Source: Phycobacter azelaicus (GTDB lineage Bacteria > Pseudomonadota > Alphaproteobacteria > Rhodobacterales > Rhodobacteraceae). From it: DNA of 64,000 nt. The notes under the pieces were generated by a model. The model saw only the letters and a program-made list of their open reading frames with translations. It ran no database searches and was not told where the DNA came from. Position numbers and translations under genes: made by a program. The stretch covers positions 3,442,001-3,506,000 of the forward strand of contig NZ_WKFH01000003.1 in the NCBI RefSeq assembly GCF_014884385.1. Direction: 5' to 3'. The number at the start of each line of letters is the position of its first letter. Position 1 is the first letter of the stretch. Below, piece after piece: positions 43,609-51,261 of this stretch.

Positions 43609-43949
43609 GAACGTGTACGAAATGCGGTGGCACGCGATTCAATTCTTGGAACAGGTGCATGGATTGCCGCAATGAGCGCGCCAAGCGGCGCGCAGAGCGC
43701 ATCAAAGCGAACGGCGGATCGCACACCAAGAAAGAGTGGGAGACCCTCCTAGCAGCGTCTCCGCGATGTGCTGAGTGCAAGCGGGAATGGTGTGAGATAC
43801 CAGCAAGGCCCGACAAGCGCTATAAGCATGTCTGGACCAAGGCACACATCGTGCCAGTTTACCATGGTGGTTCAAATGACATCAGCAACATTCAAGCCGA
43901 ATGCTACCAATGCAATTTTAAGAAAAATGCTGGCCGCTTGAAGAAGTAG
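43605..43949 (+). CDS. HNH endonuclease
   Basis: A 114-residue small nuclease. The CTKCGG...CMDC pair at the N-terminus and CAECK...CYQC later form zinc knuckles, and the HNH core is WTKAHIVPVYHGGSNDISNIQAECYQCN: His in KAHIVP, Asn in SNIQ, ending in the zinc site. It resembles phage and mobile-element HNH proteins. The GTG start overlaps the membrane protein stop, so it is the last gene of the truncated operon. Confidence 0.82.
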   Translation: MRTCTKCGGTRFNSWNRCMDCRNERAKRRAERIKANGGSHTKKEWETLLAASPRCAECKREWCEIPARPDKRYKHVWTKAHIVPVYHGGSNDISNIQAECYQCNFKKNAGRLKK

Positions 43950-44009
43950 CGTGCAGTAATCCAGGACAAGGACGATATTGTAGCGTTTAGAGTAAGCGAG
44001 AGTTATACG

Positions 44010-45047
44010 GTGAATTCATTCAAAGTTCCCACTTTTCAGGAGCTTGCAGTGCCGATATTAAAGCATATCCGGCATGATCACACAGCTTGGCGTGAACTTC
44101 GCAAAGATGTGGCAAAATCATTTGGTGTGCCGCCCAACGGGTTCTCCGTTTCTAACCCTGTGGGTAGCAAGAACTCCTTTCAGGCAAATTTCGATCTAGC
44201 ATTTGCTCATCTCAAACAGGCTGGCTTGGTTGTGCAAGAACGGCGGCCAAAGCCCGCAAATCCTAGGAAACTTCAGGCAGTTATTTCTCTGACGCCGGAT
44301 GGTATTCAAGTGCTGATGTCCGGCGGTACCGTAGAGTTTCCAGAAACAACTGCAAAGCGAGACCTAGCTAAGGAAGCTAGTAAGGCATCGCGCCGGGTCA
44401 AAACTCCTAAGAAGAAAGCGACTACTGCTGCTGTACCGAAACCGAGGCGCGCCAACATACTAGGTGCAGAAAAATCCATCATCGAAGGGATTCCGACAGC
44501 GAGCTTGGAAAGGCTGTTCGCGCTTTGGGTGCAGAATGTGCAGCGCGTAGGAGACCCAGAACAACGTTTCAAACACGAAGCCGCAAAACGTATCATTGTG
44601 GCAGTAGAAAAGGAGTGGGAACGTAGGCTTCCGTATATTCGTCTAAACCCGGATCACTTCAAATGGCCCAGCACAGAAGCCGACAGGGGAACAGGGGGAT
44701 TCGAAATCGGGAACGCGCCAGATGTAGGTATGTTAGCTTATATGGAATACCGTGTTGGACGCACCAACGGTCAGCCAGTTGGCGTTCGGCGGGCTATTCT
44801 TGATCGTGTGGTAGAAGGTACGCTGCCACTGTACGGCGGTATCCAGTACTATGATCAATGGGGTAAGCCAAATAGTGCCGCTCGGCTGCAAAAACTGGCA
44901 GAGGCAATTGCGGCCTTTACGCGTAATGCAAAGCGTCGTGGAAAAGTACGACTTGCAGATGCCATTTCCGAATGGGAGGCGGACCTAGAGTACCTGTACA
45001 AGAGCTACTATTTGCCCCGATTTGGCTTCGGTTGGCCAAGCACATAG
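44010..45047 (+). CDS. Protein with Mrr-like N-terminal winged helix
   Basis: A 345-residue protein. The N-terminal 105 residues match the Mrr_N winged-helix fold that recognises DNA (FQELAVPILKHI, DLAFAHLKQAGLV, LTPDGIQVL). A basic linker (about 120-150, RRVKTPKKKATTAAVPKPRR) leads to an unrecognised C-terminal domain with GMLAYMEYRVG and LPLYGGIQYYDQWG. No PD-ExK nuclease motif of Mrr is apparent. The GTG start is the only reasonable one. It could be a DNA-modification sensor or a regulator. The setting is AT-richer than the chromosome. Confidence 0.65.
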   Translation: MNSFKVPTFQELAVPILKHIRHDHTAWRELRKDVAKSFGVPPNGFSVSNPVGSKNSFQANFDLAFAHLKQAGLVVQERRPKPANPRKLQAVISLTPDGIQVLMSGGTVEFPETTAKRDLAKEASKASRRVKTPKKKATTAAVPKPRRANILGAEKSIIEGIPTASLERLFALWVQNVQRVGDPEQRFKHEAAKRIIVAVEKEWERRLPYIRLNPDHFKWPSTEADRGTGGFEIGNAPDVGMLAYMEYRVGRTNGQPVGVRRAILDRVVEGTLPLYGGIQYYDQWGKPNSAARLQKLAEAIAAFTRNAKRRGKVRLADAISEWEADLEYLYKSYYLPRFGFGWPST

Positions 45048-45059
45048 GCATTCTACAAG

Positions 45060-45139
45060 CGTGCAAAAATCAACACTTATGCACGGATGAATGTATTCAA
45101 TTAAAACAAAGGCTTGGCGCGTGCAAAAGTTACGTGCAT
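45060..45139. promoter_or_regulatory. Candidate resolvase recombination site (res)
   Basis: CGTGCA-N14-TGCACG (45060-45085) is a 26-bp dyad; CGTGCAAAA recurs at 45120 with another GTGCAT at 45134. They lie immediately upstream of the serine resolvase ATG, the usual place for resolvase subsites and autoregulation. Confidence 0.55.
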
Positions 45140-45148
45140 AATTGTCTG

Positions 45149-45700
45149 ATGAAAAAAGTCGGATATGCTCGCGTCTCGACAGCGGGCCAAGCCTTGAACG
45201 CTCAGCTTGATCAGCTTGGCGAGTTTGGCTGCGAACTCACTTTCAGCGAAAAGGAGAGCGGTTCCAAATCCGATCGACCAGAGTTGCAAAGGGCTTTGGC
45301 AGCCTTGGGCGAAGGAGACGTGTTGATTGTTACTCGATTGGATCGACTGGCAAGATCAACCCGTGATCTTTTGGAAATCGTCCATCACCTAGAAACAGTA
45401 GGAGCAACCCTAAAATCGATATCGGACGCATGGGCCGACACAACTACTCCGACGGGGCGTTTGATACTAACAGTACTGGGTGGCCTTGCTGAATTTGAAC
45501 GTTCCTTGATTGCGGAACGTACGGCAGAGGGCAGAGCCAGGGCAAAGGCAGAAGGGAGGCGACTGGGAAGGAAGCCGAAACTGACAAAACACCAACGAGC
45601 TGAAGTTTTGAGGATGCGCAACCAGGGGATCAGCAACGCCGAAATTGGACGCATCATGGGGGTATCGAGGTCTACGGTGTCACGAACTCAGAGAGCCTAA
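45149..45700 (+). CDS. Serine recombinase (resolvase/invertase family)
   Basis: A 183-residue resolvase. The nucleophile Ser is in GYARVSTAGQ (residue about 10), the other active-site residues in LIVTRLDRLARSTRDLL and FERSLIAERTAEGRARAKAEG. The C-terminal helix-turn-helix is LRMRNQGISNAEIGRIMGVSRSTVSRT. It should resolve element multimers. The ATG has no strong ribosome site; dyads directly upstream look like its own binding sites. Confidence 0.92.
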   Translation: MKKVGYARVSTAGQALNAQLDQLGEFGCELTFSEKESGSKSDRPELQRALAALGEGDVLIVTRLDRLARSTRDLLEIVHHLETVGATLKSISDAWADTTTPTGRLILTVLGGLAEFERSLIAERTAEGRARAKAEGRRLGRKPKLTKHQRAEVLRMRNQGISNAEIGRIMGVSRSTVSRTQRA

Positions 45701-45924
45701 TATCCAGCTAGGGGGGCATGGCTGCCTACAGATCATACATCCGGTAAGCTAGTGCCTAGTTAGTCACTAGGCATCTACCACAAATCTGATTGCTGCTTGC
45801 TAGGTAGTGCAATTTTGCCACCTAGGCTGTTCAGAAAACCTGACGATCTTACGATTTTTTTCTTCCCGTCTTGGAGAATTGATTGCTCACATGGTCAAAT
45901 GAAAAGAAAAAAGAAAGAAAAAGG

Positions 45925-46611
45925 ATGCCTGTTGTAGTATTCGCAAACTCAAAAGGCGGTGTCGGCAAATCCACTTCAGCTGTTGTCTTCGCGCAAGTAG
46001 TGGCGCGCAGAGGCGCAAGCGTTTCGTTGCTTGATGCTGATCCAAATCAACCATTGTCCACTTGGTACTGTCGCGACGAGAAGCATGTCCCAAAGAACTT
46101 GCAGCTTGTTTCCGGCGTGAATGAAAACTCCATAACCGATGCTATCGACAGGGCATCTGAAGAAAGCGCGTTCGTAGTCGTGGACCTAGAGGGTTCTGCA
46201 AACATGGCAGTTTCATATGCAATTGGAAGGGCAGACTTGGTTTTGATCCCGATGCAAGGCAGTCAACTGGATGCTGACCAAGCCTCTAGAGTTATCGGCC
46301 TGATTGAAAGAGAGCAAAAAGCATTCAGGAGGGTTATCCCTTACAAGGTATTTTTCACCCGCACAAACCCCGCAATTAGGTCAAAGGACCTCAGACATAT
46401 TCAAAAAGACCTGGATGAAGCTGGGGTTCCTCGCTTAGCTGTTGAGATGACTGAAAGGGCGGCATTTCGTGCGGTAATGCAGCTGGGTGGCACGATTTAT
46501 GACCTTTCGCCAAGAGAGGCGTCAAATCCAACTGCGGCAATCGAAAACGCCGAAGCCTTCGCACGAGCGGTTACAGAAGCCATACAAGAACAGGAAAGGG
46601 CGGCGGCATGA
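45925..46611 (+). CDS. parA: ParA-family partition ATPase
   Basis: A 228-residue Walker-type ATPase with deviant Walker A KGGVGKST (about 10-17), LLDADPNQ and VVVDLEGSA (Walker B). No N-terminal helix-turn-helix is present, so it is the small ParA (type Ib-like) form. AAAGAAAAAGG precedes the ATG. It overlaps the next gene by four bases. Together they should segregate the plasmid form or stabilise the excised circle. Confidence 0.92.
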   Translation: MPVVVFANSKGGVGKSTSAVVFAQVVARRGASVSLLDADPNQPLSTWYCRDEKHVPKNLQLVSGVNENSITDAIDRASEESAFVVVDLEGSANMAVSYAIGRADLVLIPMQGSQLDADQASRVIGLIEREQKAFRRVIPYKVFFTRTNPAIRSKDLRHIQKDLDEAGVPRLAVEMTERAAFRAVMQLGGTIYDLSPREASNPTAAIENAEAFARAVTEAIQEQERAAA

Positions 46612-46931
46612 GTAGAGAACGACCTAAGACCTTTGGTGCGCATGGCGATCCATTGGACAAAGTTTCCGAAATGAAGCCGTTACGCCGCGAGAACAAATCC
46701 TCTAACCGCCAAATGCAAGAAATCGCCAACGATGTTGGATTTACTTCACGTGAAGTTAAGGGAATGGCGGCGTTTGATGCCAGAAGTCTTCGTGCGACCA
46801 ACAGAACTGCGCAGCTAAATATCAGCGTGAAAACCGAAACAAAGACTCGGTTCTGGCGATACGCGCAGGAAAACGGCTTCACTGTTGGAGAAGATGCGCT
46901 TTTACACCTTCTGAAAAAAGCAACAAGATAG
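46608..46931 (+). CDS. Partition partner (ParB-like small protein)
   Basis: A 107-residue basic protein, coupled to parA by an ATGA overlap. The C-terminus (QLNISVKTETKTRFWRYAQENGFTVGEDALLHLLKKA) resembles a ribbon-helix-helix DNA-binding region as in ParG/ParR-type centromere binders; the N-terminal part is probably disordered and stimulates the ATPase. It is identified by location and fold, not by clear homology. Confidence 0.7.
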   Translation: MSRERPKTFGAHGDPLDKVSEMKPLRRENKSSNRQMQEIANDVGFTSREVKGMAAFDARSLRATNRTAQLNISVKTETKTRFWRYAQENGFTVGEDALLHLLKKATR

Positions 46932-46946
46932 ACGCGTAGCTTCGAC

Positions 46947-47156
46947 CTAACGCCTGTTTGGTAAGCAGATAAAGAGATAGTCGTCCGGCCCTTCATAAAG
47001 GCTGCCGAAGAAGTGTGTGCTTCCTGCCCGTCGCACGCGGTAGATTGAGAGGTTCTCACGAGACCTGAAAAAGCTAATCTCAACCGTACCTACTTGTTGA
47101 GCTAGTGTAGCTTTCGCGTCTCTTAGGCTGTCAAAGTGTTGATGTTTTTTGTTCAT
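46947..47156 (-). CDS. Small hypothetical protein
   Basis: A 69-residue protein, MNKKHQHFDSLRDAKATLAQQ..., with a beta-rich C-terminus (STHFFGSLYEGPDDYLFICLP). Not recognised. It starts at an ATG with GGAAAG upstream (the longer frame upstream is poor coding sequence). It converges with the partition operon. Confidence 0.55.
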   Translation of the reverse strand: MNKKHQHFDSLRDAKATLAQQVGTVEISFFRSRENLSIYRVRRAGSTHFFGSLYEGPDDYLFICLPNRR

Positions 47157-47551
47157 CTGGCTTTCCTTTCCGTTTGTTCGAAATTCCTCTTGGATGGAAA
47201 GGCGAGCTTTCCGCCAGGCACTCGGTTGGTGCGGGCACCTGGCTTGGGAATAGTGAGGCGTGCTTCCAGTTCGAACTGACCAAACGTAAAGGAATGACTG
47301 AGCAAGAAACAAATTGCCGATAAGCCTTGGTTTGAGCGGCAACACATAAGCTCTACAGATGCTCACCTGGTTGAGCAGATACCTCGACGTTTTGTCGAAA
47401 AAACTGTATCGCCTGTCAGGCTTCGGTCGATCAGGCGACCTCCCAATCGAAGGGCCGCTCGTCTGAGTGGCCCTATCTTTCAAAAGGAAACAACCCTGCC
47501 TTTCGGCAGGGCTGTCCCTTCAAGCTGCTACGGAATGTAGATCGCTTCAGT
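47157..47551. other. Non-coding region near the right end
   Basis: No convincing gene is present. It contains a hairpin CCCTGCC-TTTC-GGCAGGG at 47494-47511, which may end the excisionase-like transcript, although no long T-run follows. The remainder has no visible repeats. Confidence 0.4.
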
Positions 47552-47764
47552 TCAATTGTTGGCTGGGGCCATTCGATGGCTTTCCACCCAATCTGCAAAT
47601 GCAACGCGGTCGATATAAACCCGGTTAGAGATTTTCACGATCGCGAAGAGAAGCCCGTTCGTCTCCGCATTGAAGATATACCAACGGAGCTTTTGCTCAG
47701 TCAGGAAGGGGGTTTCGTTCACAAGCTGTTTGACAGTCCGCAGGTCCTCATAGCTAGCTTTCAT
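47552..47764 (-). CDS. Excisionase-like small HTH protein
   Basis: A 70-residue protein with the AlpA/Xis-like winged-helix pattern FLTEQKLRWYIFNAETNGLLFAIVKISNRVYIDRVAFADWVE, as in many excisionases and MerR-like small regulators. It is placed about 150 bp from the right arm repeats and 240 bp from attR, a natural place for an excisionase, at the end opposite the integrase. Identification rests on fold and place. Confidence 0.7.
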   Translation of the reverse strand: MKASYEDLRTVKQLVNETPFLTEQKLRWYIFNAETNGLLFAIVKISNRVYIDRVAFADWVESHRMAPANN

Positions 47765-47919
47765 TGCATAGCACCTTGTTCTAAAAGAAGAAGAAAAGAT
47801 AACTATCCCGACTGAGCTTATCGATTTTCCGGCTTCAGGCAAGGTGGTAGTTTCGACTTCGGTGAAAGCCAGGAAGTATTGAGACTAGTTGTGGTGGCAC
47901 GCCAGCAGTTGAGAAGAAC

Positions 47920-47956
47920 TGCCCCCAAAGTGCCCCTAAACCCAAAATCTGCCCCT
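47920..47956 (+). repeat. Right arm-type repeats TGCCCC(T/C)
   Basis: Copies start at 47920 (TGCCCCC), 47931 and 47950 (TGCCCCT), the first two 11 bp apart as at the left end. The stretch 47917-47957 is similar over about 40 bp to 20011-20047, sharing CCCC(T/C)AAAGTGCCCCTAAA and ATCTGCCCCTG. Confidence 0.6.
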
Positions 47957-47967
47957 GACCCAAAAAA

Positions 47968-48006
47968 CAAAAAAGCCCTCAAGTCTTTGCGACTTAAGGG
48001 CTTTTT
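47968..48006 (-). terminator. Intrinsic terminator downstream of tRNA-Asn(-)
   Basis: A stem AGCCCTTAAGTC/GACTTGAGGGCT (one G-T-type mismatch) with a T-run on both sides lies directly beyond the tRNA 3' end on the minus strand. It belongs to the element and replaces the chromosomal terminator now at 19799. Confidence 0.85.
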
Positions 48007-48007
48007 A

Positions 48008-48082
48008 TGGCTCCGGCGGTAGGGATCGAACCTACGACCAATTGATTAACAGTCAACTGCTCTACCGCTGAGCTACGCCGGA
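48008..48082 (-). tRNA. tRNA-Asn(GTT), with attR in its 3' half
   Basis: This is identical over 75 nt to the gene at 12608-12682 but inverted. The 3' 47 nt (48008-48054) form the direct repeat with 19850-19896, so this is the tRNA reconstituted by integration of the 28-kb element. Anticodon GTT; CCA is encoded. Confidence 0.98.
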
Positions 48083-48252
48083 ACGGTGGCCGTGGTATAG
48101 AATTTCGCACCTCTGCCGTCCAGAGGAAAATCGCACCTGTTCAAAGGTTTTTTCAACCCGGTTCAAAAAGCGTAACATGATCCCCTAACACCTTGTGTTC
48201 AGAACCGAATATCGCCAGCGTCATGCTGCACCACGATTTGGAAAAGCGGTTC

Positions 48253-48474
48253 TCAGGCACACATATGCAGCGAGAGAAAGCCCTCAGCTTCGCTCCAAAT
48301 CTCTGCCAGCAACTCCATATCGCGAACTTCGTTTTCTTCCGCCATTTCGATCTGCAGCATGAACTCACGGAATCTGGTCAGCCCCAAAACGGCCGCAGAT
48401 CCTGCAAGGCGATGCGCTTCCTGCCGAAGGGCGGCTGTCAATTCCGGGGCTGTCGACAGGTCTGCGCGCAATCG
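48253..48474 (-). pseudogene. Hpt phosphotransfer domain separated from hybrid kinase by stop codon
   Basis: Directly after the kinase TAA, in the same frame, the sequence continues RLRADLSTAPELTAALRQEAHRLAGSAAVLGL, an Hpt helix with the phospho-accepting His (AHRLAGSA), and ends at 48253. The kinase C-terminus (FFEALGPERARGFLVTFCQDV) is the first Hpt helix, so the domain is split between the two sides. It could be translated only by read-through or from a poor TTG at 48471. Confidence 0.75.
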
Positions 48475-50751
48475 TTAAACATCCTGACAGAAAGTCACCA
48501 GGAAACCGCGGGCGCGTTCCGGCCCCAAAGCCTCGAAGAACTGGACGATATTCTCGTTTGTCGGCTCATCGGCCAACGCTGGTGTCTTGCCTGCTCTGCG
48601 CGCGATCAGGTCAGCCCGTTCGCGCTTGCTGATGGGCTTGGTGATGACCTCGGCAAAGCCTGCTTTCAAGATGCGGGCATGATCTTCGGGTGCTGCATGG
48701 GCCGTCAGGGCCACAATGTCGGTACCTTCAGCCAGCTTGCGCTCGCGAATCCGGCGGATGGCCTCGATCCCGTCGACCTCGGGCATGCTGATGTCCATCA
48801 GAATGAGGTCGAAGCTGCCCTGCTCTGCCGCTTCGACGGCCTCAAGGCCACCGGCGGCAGAGGTGACATCCTGCCCCTGCTGCACGAGCATCTGTTCCAG
48901 CAACAAGCGGTTGATATCATTGTCCTCTACAATGAGAACTGCACTAGATCCGCTTTGCGGGTGCGCAGCAGAATCGGGCATGTCCAGCGGGGCGGTGGCC
49001 ATCGGCAAGGGAATAGACATCGTGAACAGGCTGCCCTCCCCCACTTCACTTTCGCAGGAGATCTGACCGTCCATTGCCAGAACGATCCGGCGGGTGATCG
49101 CAAGGCCAAGCCCAGTTCCCTCATTGCCGCGGCGGTAGCTCGCATCCAGCATCGTGAAGTCTTCGAAAATGCGCTGCTGGTCCTCCTCTGGAATACCGGG
49201 GCCTGTATCCGCGACCTGGAATTCGACCTGATGGGTTTCACCAATGCGTTGGATATCAACCGAGACGGCGCCTTCCTTGGTGAATTTCAGCGCATTGGCG
49301 ATGAGGTTAAGCAGTGCCTGCTGGATGGCACGCGGGCGCCCCGCCACAACGGAAGATGCGCCAAGGCTACAATGGAGACTCAGATCAATTCCGCGGCTAA
49401 GCGCCATGGCCTGCTGGCTCTCCAGAAGCCCTTCGACCAGCTCTTGCAGATCGAAAACGCGGATCTTCTCGGGATCGACGCCTGCCTCCAGACGCGACAA
49501 TTGCAAGACATCGTTGACGTGATGCAACAGCAGCTCTCCGGACACACGCATGGCCTGCAGGTAGCGGGCCTGCTCATGACTGGGCTCAGTATCCTCCAAA
49601 AGGTCGATTGCTCCAAGCACGCCAGTCAGAGGGGTACGCATTTCGTGGCTCATGACTGTCAGGAGGTTTGCCTTGGCCCGCTCGCCGGCCAGAGCATCAT
49701 CGCGGGCCGTGCGCAGTTCTTCTTCGGCGGCCATGCGGTCGGATATATCACGCAGGAAGCTGACAAAGACCATATCCTGGCCTGTCTGACTGATGGACAG
49801 GGACAGCTCTACCGGGAAGACCTCGCCCGACTTGCGCAGCCCTTCGAGCTGGACGCGCCCGGCACCGATGACACGTGTCTCACCACTTTCAAGAAAGCGC
49901 TTCATGCCCCGGTCGTGGGCCTCGCGCAAATGCGGCGGGATGATGAGGTTTTGCATCTTCTGGCCGATCGCCTCAGCACTGCTATAGCCAAAAATCGCTT
50001 CTGCAGCCCCGTTAAAGGCTAGGATACGGCCCTCACGGTCGACCACAAGAATTGCATCCAGCGAAGAGGCAATCATCGCCTCCATCCGAGAGGCGGCGCG
50101 GCTGCGGTCTTCGGCGAGAAGGCGGCCCCGCCTGTACATCCGGGCGAGCATCAACGCGGTTATGGCAAGGACAACGAAAAGGCCCAGCACAACCCAGGCC
50201 AGCTGGGACAATATACTGAACAGCTTCAGGCGCTTGGCCTTGGTTCCCTCGACCTGGATGACGACTCCGAAGAGCGCAAGTTCGCGCACCTCATCCCCGT
50301 TGGTGATCAGTTCGGTTTCGACAAGAGGGATGTTCTGCAACAGCTGTTCGTCACTGACATCGATAAGTTCAGCCATCCGATCCAGCCGTCCACTCAGCTC
50401 GCGCAAAAGAGCACCGCCAGTCGCGCTTTGACGCAGTTCCTCGAATAGAGGGCTTTCGACGATCGTCGCAATGCGGCTGTAATAGATGTCGAACCTGCGG
50501 CGCAAGTGGGGCAGATCGGCGCCCTCGCGAACGGCGTGCACAGCAGCTTCAAGCTTCAGATGCTCCACCTCGGCCTGGGACATCACCCACTGCATGTTGT
50601 CAGTGGCAGCAGTCGACAATCCTTCGAGCCGCAAAAGCACCTGATGGCCCAGGCGAACGGACTGAACCGTCAAAAGCGGCAGCACAACTAGTGCAGCCGC
50701 CAAAACCCAGCGCGATGCCAGGGGAAAACGCCAATCCGTCTGCTGTGTCAC
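48475..50751 (-). CDS. Hybrid sensor histidine kinase (TM-PAS-HisKA-HATPase-REC), Hpt lost
   Basis: A 758-residue membrane sensor with a transmembrane helix near 14-32, a periplasmic region, a second helix near 190-210, PAS (ILAFNGAAEAIFGYSS), HisKA with VMSHEMRTPLTG, ATPase boxes NLIANALKF, DTGPGIPEEDQ and GTGLGLAI, and a receiver (LIVEDN, ILMDISMPEVDG, TKPIS). It ends inside what should be an Hpt domain because of TAA at 48475-48477. GTG start with GGAGGATCC upstream. It is 12 bp from the molybdopterin-fold gene and faces the divergent NarL-type regulator at 51583, the probable end of the relay. Confidence 0.9.
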   Translation of the reverse strand: MTQQTDWRFPLASRWVLAAALVVLPLLTVQSVRLGHQVLLRLEGLSTAATDNMQWVMSQAEVEHLKLEAAVHAVREGADLPHLRRRFDIYYSRIATIVESPLFEELRQSATGGALLRELSGRLDRMAELIDVSDEQLLQNIPLVETELITNGDEVRELALFGVVIQVEGTKAKRLKLFSILSQLAWVVLGLFVVLAITALMLARMYRRGRLLAEDRSRAASRMEAMIASSLDAILVVDREGRILAFNGAAEAIFGYSSAEAIGQKMQNLIIPPHLREAHDRGMKRFLESGETRVIGAGRVQLEGLRKSGEVFPVELSLSISQTGQDMVFVSFLRDISDRMAAEEELRTARDDALAGERAKANLLTVMSHEMRTPLTGVLGAIDLLEDTEPSHEQARYLQAMRVSGELLLHHVNDVLQLSRLEAGVDPEKIRVFDLQELVEGLLESQQAMALSRGIDLSLHCSLGASSVVAGRPRAIQQALLNLIANALKFTKEGAVSVDIQRIGETHQVEFQVADTGPGIPEEDQQRIFEDFTMLDASYRRGNEGTGLGLAITRRIVLAMDGQISCESEVGEGSLFTMSIPLPMATAPLDMPDSAAHPQSGSSAVLIVEDNDINRLLLEQMLVQQGQDVTSAAGGLEAVEAAEQGSFDLILMDISMPEVDGIEAIRRIRERKLAEGTDIVALTAHAAPEDHARILKAGFAEVITKPISKRERADLIARRAGKTPALADEPTNENIVQFFEALGPERARGFLVTFCQDV

Positions 50752-50763
50752 GGATCCTCCATC

Positions 50764-51261
50764 TTACCGTTGGACGTCGATCCGCTCCAACTGCCAGATG
50801 CTTCGGGAGTAGACCGCTTCCGACTTATACGCAGGATTACTGTCGTAAGGGTAAACGAGCCAAAGGGGGCCCTTTGAACGTACCGACATTTCCTGACCGT
50901 TACGCAGATAGGCAACAATCGGCCCACCTTCGACTGCATCTGCAAGCGGAACCTCAACCATATAGTCATTGATCGCACGCGCTTCGAGAACACCCTCGCT
51001 CACACCAAGATGTGCGGCCAACGTCTGCAAGGACACGCCGGTGAAGGTCTGAACGCCCGATGTCCAGATTGTCTCTGTTTCAAAAGACGTCTCTCCCAAT
51101 GCGGCAAGATCGGCGCGCGTAAAGGCCAGCGTCTGCGGATCATCCCCCTTGATCTCTACTGTCAGCAGAACCGGGCCATCCGACGCGGCCTGAGCAATGG
51201 GGGCGGCGCCGGGCCACATCAGCAGGGCGAGTGCAAACAAAAGGCTACTCAAACGGATCAT
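50764..51261 (-). CDS. Periplasmic molybdopterin-oxidoreductase-fold protein, sensor partner
   Basis: A 165-residue protein with a signal peptide ending about AQA-A (residue 25). The mature part resembles the sulfite-oxidase/YedY-like molybdopterin domain (FTRADLAALGETSFETETIWTSGVQTFTGVSLQTLAAHLG, GPLWLVYPYD) but is far shorter than an enzyme and lacks the cysteine that ligates molybdenum. It probably acts as a periplasmic ligand-binding or sensing subunit for the kinase encoded 12 bp downstream. Confidence 0.75.
   Translation of the reverse strand: MIRLSSLLFALALLMWPGAAPIAQAASDGPVLLTVEIKGDDPQTLAFTRADLAALGETSFETETIWTSGVQTFTGVSLQTLAAHLGVSEGVLEARAINDYMVEVPLADAVEGGPIVAYLRNGQEMSVRSKGPLWLVYPYDSNPAYKSEAVYSRSIWQLERIDVQR

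Larger units (their letters stand above)
19850..48054. mobile_element. Integrated mobilizable plasmid-like element (28.2 kb) at tRNA-Asn
   Basis: A 47-bp segment equal to the tRNA-Asn 3' half occurs in the same orientation at 19850-19896 and 48008-48054. Between them are a tyrosine integrase (left end), an excisionase-like gene (right end), RepA with iterons, ParA and a partner, a serine resolvase, MobC, relaxase and VirD4-like genes, two antirestriction genes and cargo. There are no VirB channel genes, so this is best called an integrative mobilizable element or integrated mobilizable plasmid. Confidence 0.88.

Noticed and set aside
34309..43949. Assignment of the operon to DISARM, BREX or a classical type I system
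   Set aside because: DUF1998, PglZ, BrxC and HsdS homologues are all absent; only the general methyltransferase plus helicase theme is shared.
48193..50022. Long plus-strand open frame (609 codons) opposite the hybrid kinase
   Set aside because: It is antisense to a kinase with all expected motifs; the translated sequence has no domain features and reflects GC-rich codon bias.
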